This document shows, piece by piece, positions 51,101-60,063 of a stretch of 64,000 bases of DNA. A program made the translations under genes and the position numbers. The stretch covers positions 1,417,975-1,481,974 of the forward strand of contig CM030943.1 of the NCBI GenBank assembly GCA_018136815.1, written 5' to 3'. Positions within the stretch are counted from its first letter, which is position 1. Each line of letters starts with the position of its first letter. This DNA comes from Isochrysis galbana. Its lineage: Eukaryota; Haptophyta; Isochrysidales; Isochrysidaceae. Under the pieces are notes generated by a model. That model did no database searches and had not been told where the DNA came from. It saw only the letters and a program-made list of their open reading frames with translations.

Positions 51101-51510
51101 TAGATGTGCCTGAACGTCACCTTGCCCCCACCCGCACCGGAGACACCGAGATCAAGGATGATGTTGTGCGAAAGTGAGAGAAACGAGGATACATTGGTGC
51201 GAGGATTCTGAGCAAGAAGCATCTTTTACTTTTCACCTTCTCCACCCACTCACCTGCAGCACCAACGAACCCCCGCCAGAGAGAAGCGAAGATGGTACAC
51301 GCTGAGGATGGAGATCTGATGCTGGATCACACATCAGCCTTACGTTTCGGAATCCATCGGGTACGAGTACCTGCGCTTGGCACCGCACATCACAATAGCT
51401 AAAGGTGGACCGGCTCCGGCTTTCAGCGATGGCACTCTCAACCTCCGGCCTTCCTCATTGCGGTGGGCACGGCGGCGACCCTTATTACCACAAACGCGCC
51501 CGTCTCCGCC
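51101..51510. other. Spacer before the kinesin stop codon
   Basis: Probably 3' untranslated region of the minus-strand kinesin gene plus spacer; nothing else is visible. Confidence 0.4.
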
Positions 51511-53748
51511 CTACTGTCCACCCGCCGCCTCCGCCCTACGCAAACGATCCTTCTCGAGCCTCTCCTCCGGGGTACCTCCAAACGGCTCTGCCATGGCGCG
51601 CAACTGCGAATACATTGCCGACGCCATCTCTGCATGGCCGTCGCAAACCTCGGTCCAATTGCGCAAGCCCTTGCTCGCATCGGCAAACGCGGAGAGCAGG
51701 TCTGAACCCTTGCCGAGGCCTAGACGCGAGTTGCCGGTGAAGGCGCGAGGCACGCGCGGTGGGGCAGCACGGGGGCGCACGCCTGCAGAAAAATGCAGAG
51801 TGAGCTCGGCGGAGGACGGCGGCTCAGCATTGGCGCTGCTTAGCGCCGCCGCACCGGTCTTCAGAAGCGCAAGGACGTCAGACCGCTTATCCGACGCTTT
51901 CTCGGTTGGTCCGTCGCCACGGCGCAGCTCACATGCCACCAGCTGCGCACCTCGGGCAACTGCGGGCATCTTGGCCAAAGGCGAGTCGTCGGAAATTCGT
52001 GACACAACCGGAGACGCCTCGTCGCCCTCGCCGCGGGGCGGCTCAAACGAGATGCCCAGCTTACCCGCCGCTGGCCAGTCCGTGCTACGCAGCACGACCA
52101 CCTGTGGCTCACCGCTCTGGCCTGACGCTATTGGTCTAGCGTTGAGCGACTCTGCAGCAGCCGCAGTAGCATGCAGCCACCACGACACCACGCTAGTCGT
52201 CGACCAACTGCATGGGTCAGGAGGTAAAGTCTCCGCATCCTCACCGTCATTTGCTCCCACACTCGGTGCACGTCTGGTAAGCACCCGCGCCCCACACGGC
52301 GCCGCTGCCGATCCCGAGCGCTCTGTGGCCGCACCACCCCCGGCGCTACCCACCACACGAGCGGTGCCGTCGCCGCCACCGTTGGCGTCACCCCTGCCAC
52401 CACGCACACGAAGGCCTACATGGTGAAGCGTCGACATGGCGTGCACTGCGTCAGCGGAGCATGGTGATGCAGTTGCGATCACAAGTAGCTTGCCAACGCC
52501 CTCGAGTGCGGCGCGCAACACACGCGTCAGCGCCGTGTCCCGACTCGGCATGCGAGCTGCGCCTATGGCGGCTGATCCGCGAATGGCCAAGCATGCCTTG
52601 AGCGTCATGAGTGAGCGGTTCACCTCTTGCGTCTCCTTAATGCGGTCCGTCGCGTGTGCCGACTGGTCGCGCGCCCATTCGGACCCAGCGAGGTCGACTA
52701 ACGTCAGGCATCCGCTAGCCGTGCTCCTGCCGCCGCTCTCGGTGTCCGGCTCCGCCGCTGCCGCTGGCTCCTGCACCCCGCTCAACGCATTGGCGTTTGG
52801 ATTGGCCTCCGCAGCAGCCGGAAGCGGCTCGAGCGTGTAGATGGCATGCGAGCGTGAAGAGGCAGCGTGAACGGTGGTAGCACTCGTGGCGCGGCAGCGC
52901 GATGCCTCAATAATGGCTCTCACGGCTTCCGTCGCGCTACTCACCAATACGCCCGCACCACTCGTAAGCGCCGATGGGCACACGCCCAGCACGGATGGCG
53001 GAGTGGGCGCAGGCTCACTGCCGGCGGATGATGGGTGCGCAGGGTGGCCACGATCAGGCATAACATGTGTGGCGCCCCTGGCGTCACGCAGCACGCATGG
53101 CGCACCACCATGCATGAGGTCGGTAACGCCCACACCTGTGACCTCGAGCGCGCACACTCGCCATTTGTAAGAGTCGGGCAGGTCGGCAGCGAGTTCGGCA
53201 AGGATGCCTGCAGTTGTGTGGGTCTTTCCGGAGCCCGTCTGGCCGAAGCACATGACGGTGGCGAGCGCGCCCTCGATCACCTCGGTGATCAGTGGTCTGA
53301 CGGCGGCCGCGTAAAGCTCGGCGGTCGAGCGCGTCTCGTCAAAGACGGCGTCCGCATAGAAGGCATGATTCTCTGCGTACACTTGCGGCCGGAGCGTCAG
53401 CGTCAGGTCATGGTCGATCGCGAGCATCGGGCGAGTGACCCAGAGCGCCGATGCCACACTCTCGCCCCAGACGTCGTCGCTCGGCCCGTCGGCGCTGAGC
53501 ACGTCCAGCTCGCGCTCACGCTCAGCCTCGAAGAGCGGCCGCTTGCGCATGACGACCCGCGGCCGGGCGGCCGGCCCACCACTCCGGCTGGGGAGGGGCG
53601 CAGGGCGGCTTGAGGCCGCCAGCTCGGCGCGCAAAGCTCTTACACATGCCTCGTATGCGTCGCGCTTCTCGAGGCGGCGCGCGCTACCCGTCGTGCCTTG
53701 CGCGTCGTCGAAGCCGTCGACGGCCGCACCCGAGGCCGCGTTGCCCAT
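51511..53748 (-). CDS. Kinesin-13-like motor with myristoylation signal and C-terminal PDZ-like domain
   Basis: 745 residues, no intron. The start chosen is ATG 53748, giving MGNAASGAA, a good N-myristoylation signal. The motor (about 64-450) opens VVMRKRPLFEAERERELDVL, the kinesin-13 style, with FDETRSTAELY, P-loop GQTGSGKT at 169-176, switch I AASSRSHA near 296, switch II LVDLAGSE near 350, and NRSLMTLKACL. Loop regions are expanded by Ala/Pro/Ser inserts. Around 545-610 GKLGISFEPPRG, VVSRISDDSPL and ARGAQLVA resemble a PDZ domain. Kinesin-13 proteins depolymerise microtubules; membrane attachment and a PDZ-like module are unusual, so an anchored regulator of flagellar or cortical microtubules is a guess. 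It is divergent from the ELM2 gene. The plus-strand frame opposite is a shadow. Confidence 0.85.
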   Translation of the reverse strand: MGNAASGAAVDGFDDAQGTTGSARRLEKRDAYEACVRALRAELAASSRPAPLPSRSGGPAARPRVVMRKRPLFEAERERELDVLSADGPSDDVWGESVASALWVTRPMLAIDHDLTLTLRPQVYAENHAFYADAVFDETRSTAELYAAAVRPLITEVIEGALATVMCFGQTGSGKTHTTAGILAELAADLPDSYKWRVCALEVTGVGVTDLMHGGAPCVLRDARGATHVMPDRGHPAHPSSAGSEPAPTPPSVLGVCPSALTSGAGVLVSSATEAVRAIIEASRCRATSATTVHAASSRSHAIYTLEPLPAAAEANPNANALSGVQEPAAAAEPDTESGGRSTASGCLTLVDLAGSEWARDQSAHATDRIKETQEVNRSLMTLKACLAIRGSAAIGAARMPSRDTALTRVLRAALEGVGKLLVIATASPCSADAVHAMSTLHHVGLRVRGGRGDANGGGDGTARVVGSAGGGAATERSGSAAAPCGARVLTRRAPSVGANDGEDAETLPPDPCSWSTTSVVSWWLHATAAAAESLNARPIASGQSGEPQVVVLRSTDWPAAGKLGISFEPPRGEGDEASPVVSRISDDSPLAKMPAVARGAQLVACELRRGDGPTEKASDKRSDVLALLKTGAAALSSANAEPPSSAELTLHFSAGVRPRAAPPRVPRAFTGNSRLGLGKGSDLLSAFADASKGLRNWTEVCDGHAEMASAMYSQLRAMAEPFGGTPEERLEKDRLRRAEAAGGQ

Positions 53749-55057
53749 GCTGAGGGGGAAGAAGAGAGCCGGGGAGGGGGGGGGGGGCAGCGGGGGCGGC
53801 GCGGCTCTCCCGCGGCTCTTCAAGACGATTTAAGTGATGAAAAGATGGGGGATGGATGAGTGATGAGACTCCGGACCCCCCGCCCCCGCCCCCGCCCCCC
53901 GCCCCGCGCGCGCCCTCGGAAGCCGCCGCATCCGGAGCCAACCCCACGCGGCCCAAGAATTCCTTGTGCGTGTGCCTGTCTCTCTCTCTCTGTCTACGAG
54001 TGTACTCCTGTCTGTGCCTCTCTCTCTCTCTCGCTCTCGCCCTCTTGAAAACTCTCCTCTTCATCCTCGAAAAATGTCTGCAGAAACGCAATTGTTGCTT
54101 CCTCTCTTGCTCTCCATTTTCCCTCACCCTCTCCAGCCCCTCCTCTCCCTCCTCCTCTCCCCTGTCCTCTCTTCCCTCTCGCTCCCCTCTCTCCCCTCTC
54201 CCCTCTCCTCTCCCCTCTCCCCTCTCCCCTCTCCCCTCTCCTCTCCCTCTCTCGCCTCACCTCTCCCTCTCTCGCCTCACCTCTCTCCTCTCTCCTCTCT
54301 CCCTCTCTCCCTCTCTCCCTCTCTCCCTCTCTCCCTCTCTCCTCTCTCCTCTCTCCTCCTCCCTCCTCTCCCCTCTCTCCTCCCTCCTCTCTCCTCCTCT
54401 CTCCTCTCTCCTCTCTCCTCCTCTCTCCCCTCTCCCCTCTCCCCTCTCCCCTCTCCCCTCTCCTCTCCCTCTCTCGCCTCACCTCTCCCTCTCTCGCCTC
54501 ACCTCTCTCCTCTCTCCTCTCTCCTCTCTCCCTCTCTCCTCTCTCGCCTCACCTCTCTCCTCTCTCCTCTCTCCTCTCTCCCTCTCTCCTCTCTCCTCTC
54601 TCCTCTCTCCTCCTCCCTCCTCTCTCCTCTCTCCTCTCTCCTCCTCCCTCTCTCCCCTCTCTCCTCCCTCCTCTCTCCTCCTCTCTCCTCCCTCCTCTCT
54701 CCTCCTCTCTCCTCTCTCCTCTCTCCTCCTCTCTCCCCTCTCCCCTCTCCCCTCTCCCCTCTCCCCTCTCCCCTCTCCCCTCTCCCCTCTCCCCTCTCCC
54801 CTCTCCCCTCTCCCCTCTCCCCTCTCCCCTCTCCCCTCTCCCCTCTCCCCTCTCCCCTCTCCCCTCTCCCCTCTCCCCTCTCCCCTCTCCCCTCTCCCCT
54901 CTCCCCTCTCCTCTCTCCTCTCTCCTCTCTCCCTCTCCCCTCTCCCTCTCCTCTCTCCTCTCTCCTCTCTCCTCTCTCCCTCTTCTCTCCCTCGCTCAGT
55001 CTCTCCCTCGCTCCCTCGCTCCTCCCCTCTCCTCTCTCCTCTCCGCCCCGCTGCGCA
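53749..55057 (+). promoter_or_regulatory. Divergent spacer with long CT-rich minisatellite and CCCCTCT heptamers
   Basis: From about 54110 to 55045 the plus strand is nearly all C and T, made of CTCTCC, CCTCTCT and CTCTCGCCTCAC blocks. Between 54727 and 54910 it becomes a clean array of the heptamer CCCCTCT (about 26 copies). On the kinesin side (53760-53790) the minus strand is C-rich. Ser/Leu/Pro frames through it are artefacts. Confidence 0.7.
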
Positions 55058-56359
55058 ATGTCGGTGAGGAGGCCCGGTGCACTCTCGGCCGGGCCCGATG
55101 CAAAGCGCGCACGGGGCGGCGAGCCGACTGAGCAGCTTACGAGCCCACGCCTCCGCGCCTCGCTCGGGCCCTCGACCGCTGACGGAGGCGGCACCTTGGC
55201 CTCAGCCAAGGCGGTGGCGGTCGCGGCGGCGGCGGTACACGGGGGTGCTACCAGCGGCGTGGCTGGCTCGTCATCGGGGCTCGCGCCGCGCTGCGCGGGG
55301 ACGAAGCTGGCCGAGGTACGCGCCGCCTTTGACATGACGCCCGCACAGTTCGCAGAGCAGCTCCGCAGCGCGCTCGCCGAAAAAGCCGACAAGGCAGCCA
55401 AGCAGCTCGAGCCGGTAACCGCCAAGGCGCTCAACAACTGGGAGGCTGGGCTCGCGCGCGTGCCGATGCGGGTGCGCCAGCCACCGACCCCAATCTACCC
55501 CTATCCCCAAACATCCCGGCGAAGCCACGAGCGACGCGCATCTGCGTCACCTCTGAGACCGATGTTGTCATTATCATCACGCCCAGTTCATGCACCCTCA
55601 GGCCACCCACCATTTGTGCACTCTCTCCCCATAACACAGGTCTCCCAACTCGCGGAGCGACTCCACTCTCAGCTTCTGCGGGAGCTTGAGGCGCAAGCTG
55701 CTGGCGCCGAAGCCTTGCAGCACATAGCGCAAGTGTACCCACGGCAAGAGTCCATGATTGGGCCGGATTTCCAAGCCGTTGTTCCAAAGCATGTGACCGG
55801 TGGCAGCATGCCGGTCAAACCCAGTCGCGATGACGAGATCATGTGGTGCCCTCGCACCGCCGAGAGCCAAGGGGTAGTTGTGGACGAATACTTGTCCAAG
55901 GTGCGGTCCACCCTGGACGGGGCAGAGGATATCGACATCGCGTACGATGAGGAGGTGGCCCTTCAGATTTTGTGTACGTTGAAATACAACGTTTCGCTAG
56001 CAATCAGCGCTCTAGAGTGGGTTGTCGCCTGGCGCAGGGGCGATGGCGCACAGTTGGCTGAATTGCAGAGCGTCGACACAGAAGGCGGGCGCCTTGCAGC
56101 GGTGAACGCGATGCTATGGCTGCACCATCTCCGCCGAGCATCGCGCGAGCGATCGCATGGTGTAGGTGTGTTTGAAGCGCTGCAGGCGGGCCTGCTACGT
56201 CACGGCAAGGACCTGGCCAGTGTGCGGAAGACGCACCTAGCCGAGAAGAGCGTGTTCCAGGTAATTGATTTGTACTATCGGGCCCCGGGAAAGTACACGG
56301 ATTGTGTCTCATTCGTTGAGGAGGACCGGTTGATCGGCGCGAAAGAAGAGCTTGGATGA
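55058..56359 (+). CDS. ELM2-SANT chromatin corepressor-type protein
   Basis: Two likely exons, 55058-55471 and 55640-56359 (donor CGG|GTGCGC, acceptor ACACAG|GTC); 377 residues if spliced. The 168-bp intron is a multiple of three with no stop, so retention would add 56 residues. An Ala-rich start leads to a helical region (ALNNWEAGLARVP, QLAERLHSQLLRELEAQ). The ELM2 domain has MIGPDFQAVVP, DEIMWCPR and ALQILCTLKYNVSLAISALEW; a SANT-like domain follows (FEALQAGLLRHGKDLASVRK, VFQVIDLYYRAPGKY). ELM2-SANT proteins (MTA, MIER, CoREST, RERE) recruit class I histone deacetylases. A nuclear corepressor role is inferred. Confidence 0.82.
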   Translation: MSVRRPGALSAGPDAKRARGGEPTEQLTSPRLRASLGPSTADGGGTLASAKAVAVAAAAVHGGATSGVAGSSSGLAPRCAGTKLAEVRAAFDMTPAQFAEQLRSALAEKADKAAKQLEPVTAKALNNWEAGLARVPMRVRQPPTPIYPYPQTSRRSHERRASASPLRPMLSLSSRPVHAPSGHPPFVHSLPITQVSQLAERLHSQLLRELEAQAAGAEALQHIAQVYPRQESMIGPDFQAVVPKHVTGGSMPVKPSRDDEIMWCPRTAESQGVVVDEYLSKVRSTLDGAEDIDIAYDEEVALQILCTLKYNVSLAISALEWVVAWRRGDGAQLAELQSVDTEGGRLAAVNAMLWLHHLRRASRERSHGVGVFEALQAGLLRHGKDLASVRKTHLAEKSVFQVIDLYYRAPGKYTDCVSFVEEDRLIGAKEELG

Positions 56360-57420
56360 ACAGACGGCGTGCCGGGGGCCGATTCGCGTGTGCTCAATCT
56401 TTCAGCGTGTCCTCCCTGGCTTCTTCCGGGCCTAGTACGGCAAGCATTCTTGCAAAGTGGCTGCCGCCCTGGCTGCCGCCCCTCGGTCTTTCGTGGGCAT
56501 GGTCATCAGAGTGGTTGGCACTCACGTTGTGCTGTGCATCTCAAGGCTCCATCGCGTACGTCAAGTGCGCGCAATCACTGTCGGTTCACCTACAAAAGCT
56601 AGGGCCCTCGCCCGCAAGATCATGGTCCAGATCGGTACGACGAGAAGGGTGTGCTTGCGCCGTCTGTCGCCCATGTTGTCTGTTGTCACCTCACTCGTCT
56701 CTAGACTCCTAATCTATACTCTACTCCGTCGTGCGAATGTGTTGCTGTGCGTTGTATTGTTGGTGATAAAATGGACAATGGTCACATAAAGGGTTCATAT
56801 TCGCGGAGTGTAAGGCGGTCAAACTGGGATTCTAACTACTATTGAGGGGTTACATTTTTATTATGATGGCGCGATGCCCAATAAAAATAAGTAATAAAAA
56901 CTTCTTAGCTAGTAGCTAGCGTAGCTTGGCAAGCAGCTTGGGGGCAGGGCGCAAGGGCGACCACTTGTCGGGCCACGGAAATCTTCGCCGAGATATGTTG
57001 CGATGCCCCCGCTCTCACCTCAGTCACGCGCACTCACGCTCTACCCGTAAACCGTAAAGAAATTGCGGTCGCGCTTGCGGGGGGGTCAGTCATTCCATTC
57101 CTTATTCCTTAAAACGTAAAACCTCAGCTGCAGCTTGTGCATTGCTGCTTGATGCCCGACTCTCGAGTCAACCATCAACGAGAACAAGTAGCTGGCGCGC
57201 TCCTCACTCCAACGGCCAACGGCTCCTTTGACCTCATTCTATACAGGTGGGCCCTGACAAAGAGTCGCCTAGGGATCCAGGGGAGCCCGTTAGCCCTTGG
57301 TAGCAGCTTGAACTCCGAGGTGACTGGGAGAAAACTACTAGTGCAAATAATTTTACCAATAGAGTAGAGCAATAGGGCAAAAGAGTCCCCGCGGACTCGT
57401 GGGGCAGGGCTGAGGGACCT
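56360..57420. other. Intergenic, nothing recognised
   Basis: Short frames only. An AT-rich patch with AATAAAAATAAGTAATAAAAAC lies at about 56880-56901. Confidence 0.4.
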
Positions 57421-57673
57421 TCCTTCCTCCCCCGTCGGTGACTTGCTCTCTCTCTCTCTCCTCCCCCGTCTCTCATCTTTCCAAGCAGCTCACAGCTTAC
57501 TTCCCTCGCTTCATTCTCACTTCCGCTCCGAACATTCTCCCATCGACGATCGATCAACCCGCGCCCCGCCCTCCCACACCCCTCCTGTCTCTCTCTCTCT
57601 CTCTCCTCGTCCTCTTCGTCCTCCTCCTCTACTCTCCTCCCGCCCCTCTCCCTTTTCTCTGTTTTTTCTCATA

Positions 57674-57731
<58 letters not shown>

Positions 57732-57737
57732 TCTCTC

Positions 57738-57830
<93 letters not shown>

Positions 57831-57942
57831 CGCTCGCTCTCGCTCTCGCTCTCTCTCAACAACCCCCGTCGCTCTCCCAGTCGCGCCGCGCCCGCCTCCG
57901 CCCGCCGCCCCGACCGACCGACCGACCGCTCGCTCGCTGCAC
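57421..57942 (+). promoter_or_regulatory. CT-rich upstream region and (CT)n tract of the phosphomannomutase gene
   Basis: Almost pure (CT)n from 57676 to about 57855, preceded by C/T-rich sequence from 57440, ending in ACCGACCGACCG and CGCTCGCTCGC 12 bases before the ATG. It is pyrimidine-rich on the coding strand, as upstream of psb27 and the RimO-like gene. Confidence 0.6.
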
Positions 57943-59064
57943 ATGGGGAAGAATGCGCGGGTGCTCGCGCTCTTCGACGTCGACGGCACGCTCACCGAGC
58001 CACGCAAGGTCGTCTCGCCTGAGACGCTCCATTTCCTACACCAGCTCCGCCAGAAAGTGGCCATTGGTGTGGTGGGCGGCTCCGATCTCTCCAAGCAGAA
58101 GGAGCAGCTGGGAGACTCGCCGCAGCTCTTTGACTGGTGCTTCGCAGAGAATGGACTGCTCGCGCACAAGGATGGGAAGGTCATCGGAGAGACCTCTCTC
58201 GTCTCCCACCTCGGTCCGCGCAACCCATCACCACCTTGAACCGATGGCACCCAAATGGCCGTGAGAGAGCGCCACTCACCGCCAGCCACGCCCGCGCTTC
58301 AGGCGAGGAGAAGCTGAAGCGGCTCGTCAACTGGATCCTCGCGTATTTTGCCAAGCTCGATATTCCGGTCAAGCGAGGCACCTTTATCGAGTTTCGACAT
58401 GGAATGCTCAATGTCTCGCCAATAGGGCGCAACTGCTCGCGTGAGGAGCGGAACGAGTTTGAGAAGTTTGACCTTGCTCATAAGGTAAGCCGAGAAAGCT
58501 GTCGGTGTGCCCGCTCAACATTGAAGACTACCGCTTACTCGTGCGCTGTGACTTTCCCCGTCCGCGGGAGAGAGCTTTTGCCTGAACTCACTGCTCTTCA
58601 AGCTCCCCTATCGGCCATCAGGTGCGCGAGACAATGGTTGCCCAGATGCGCGAGGAGTTTGCTGACCTCAATCTCACCTACTCCATCGGTGGCCAGATTT
58701 CATTCGACGTGTTCCCCCAGGTATAACTTGGGCCCTTCACTTGGGCGGCGAGGGGGCGTTCCGGCGCGCGGCTTCTAGGCGTGCAAGCCTGGTTTGATGT
58801 AGCATTTGACGTGCACTCACACCCCTCCCGCAGGGTTGGGATAAGACGTATTGCTTGCGTTACCTACCGGAGGCAGATTTCGACGAGATCCACTTCTTCG
58901 GTGACAAAACTTTCGAGGGTGGCAACGACTTTGAGATTTACTCACACCCAAGGACCATTGGTCACTCGATTGAAGATGCCAATCCAATGACAACTCTCAA
59001 AATGTTGTCGGAGATATTTGGAATAGAATGTCCACCTTTTCTATCACCTCCCGGATCGCATTGA
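57943..59064 (+). CDS. PMM: Phosphomannomutase (eukaryotic PMM, HAD family)
   Basis: Four exons: 57943-58213, 58303-58484, 58622-58720, 58834-59064, giving 260 residues. Catalytic [12 protein letters not shown] near residue 12 supplies the nucleophile and acid/base aspartates, then [54 protein letters not shown] in pieces across exon 2, [19 protein letters not shown] across exons 3-4, and [16 protein letters not shown] with the metal-binding aspartates. It converts mannose-6-phosphate to mannose-1-phosphate for GDP-mannose, glycoprotein and polysaccharide synthesis in the cytosol. Every splice is phase-consistent and restores the family consensus. Length is slightly above the animal enzymes because of a short C-terminal tail. 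Confidence 0.95.
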
Positions 59065-59502
59065 GGACGCTTTGATAATGAAATATAGCCAGTTCTATCT
59101 TTGTGAGCCATGATGCCGTTCACCGGGCGTACGCAGCCGTGGGCACGCCTTTGCTCACATATTGCTTGCAGCACCAAGATACGTATCCCGGTTGACCTTT
59201 CCGTCGATGTGTGGATGAGCATTGAAGTGGATGTGTTGGTGCTCGTCATTGCCCTCCAACAGCTTCTTCTTCAATCGAAGATTGAAAGGAGCTTGCGCAG
59301 TGCGATGCTCTTCACAGCGCACAAGGGGGCTCAAACTTGGGCCGTCATGAATGATTCTCAACGAAGTTCCTTGGCTCGCGTGCAACGCCATGAGGGCTTG
59401 TATGCGTGTGCTCTTGCCCGGTTGTATCGTGTATTGCAAGTTGCCGGTACCATACGGTGCTACTTATCCCCCCCTTGCCTATCGTATGCATGTCCATACT
59501 TT
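59065..59502. other. 3' flank of the phosphomannomutase gene
   Basis: No gene or repeat recognised. Confidence 0.4.
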
Positions 59503-59653
59503 CAACTTTCGTTAAACCGATAGGATCCTGGAGCGCGCGCCGCTCCCTTCCTCCTCTGCCGCCCACTCCGCCGCGACGGAAGATCGGGCCAAGCTCGACG
59601 CCACACGCCACGCACTCGAAGCGCACCCGAGACGGGGCGCTCCAGGAAAGTGA
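59503..59653 (+). pseudogene. Short LINE 5' fragment
   Basis: The leader TTTCGTTAAACCGATAGGATC is followed by CTG (in place of ATG) GAGCGCGCGCC. The frame reads ERAPLPSSSAAHSAATEDRA and AKLDATRHALEAHPRRGAP, parallel to the family A ORF1 start (MERASLPSPS, AMLDAAQLKRPREGAP), and stops at 59653. It preserves the exact 5' end. Confidence 0.65.
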
Positions 59654-59840
59654 TTGGCGCCTCGCTATGGGATCGGGGGGGGGCTCGCGAGAGATCATGC
59701 AGGAAAAATCGACGTTGGTTGCGAAAATGTTCGGCTTGTTGCGCGCTGCGCGCACTGCCCGCCTACGACCTACGACCTTGGTTGGGGTGTGGGGGCACAG
59801 CGCATGGACAACGGAGCGGCAGGGGCGGGGCAGAAGAATA

Positions 59841-60063
59841 AGGCAATGCCGGGCTTGGGTACGGTACGGCATTCTTGTCATCCTGAAGCAAAGCAAATTT
59901 GTGAGTAAAGCTATGTATATAATATACGTATAGGGTATAGGTACGGTACGGCATTCATGATCGATGATTGGCGCATTCTTGTCATCCTCACAAGGCCAAT
60001 GCTTTGCGCTTCAGGATGCACGATGACAAGAATGCCGTACCGTATTCAAGCCCGGCATCGCCT
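59841..60063. repeat. Fold-back element with ~55-bp arms
   Basis: Left arm 59841-59895 (AGGCAATGCCGGGCTTGGG, TACGGTACGGCATTCTTGTC, CTGAAGC) and right arm 60000-60063 are inverted copies, the right arm with an extra GTGCATC. The spacer holds a third, direct copy of TACGGTACGGCATTC (59942-59956). No target duplication was clear. Confidence 0.7.

Noticed and set aside
51377-52426. 349-codon plus-strand frame
   Set aside because: Antisense shadow of the kinesin gene, caused by GC-rich codon use; no domain.
54727-54910. Telomere-like heptamer array
   Set aside because: CCCCTCT/AGAGGGG is not a known telomere unit and the array lies between two genes inside the contig.
53966-55057. In-frame Ser/Pro/Leu extension upstream of the ELM2-SANT gene
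   Set aside because: It is entirely CT-rich minisatellite; the ATG at 55058 has normal protein sequence after it, so the extension is treated as leader DNA.
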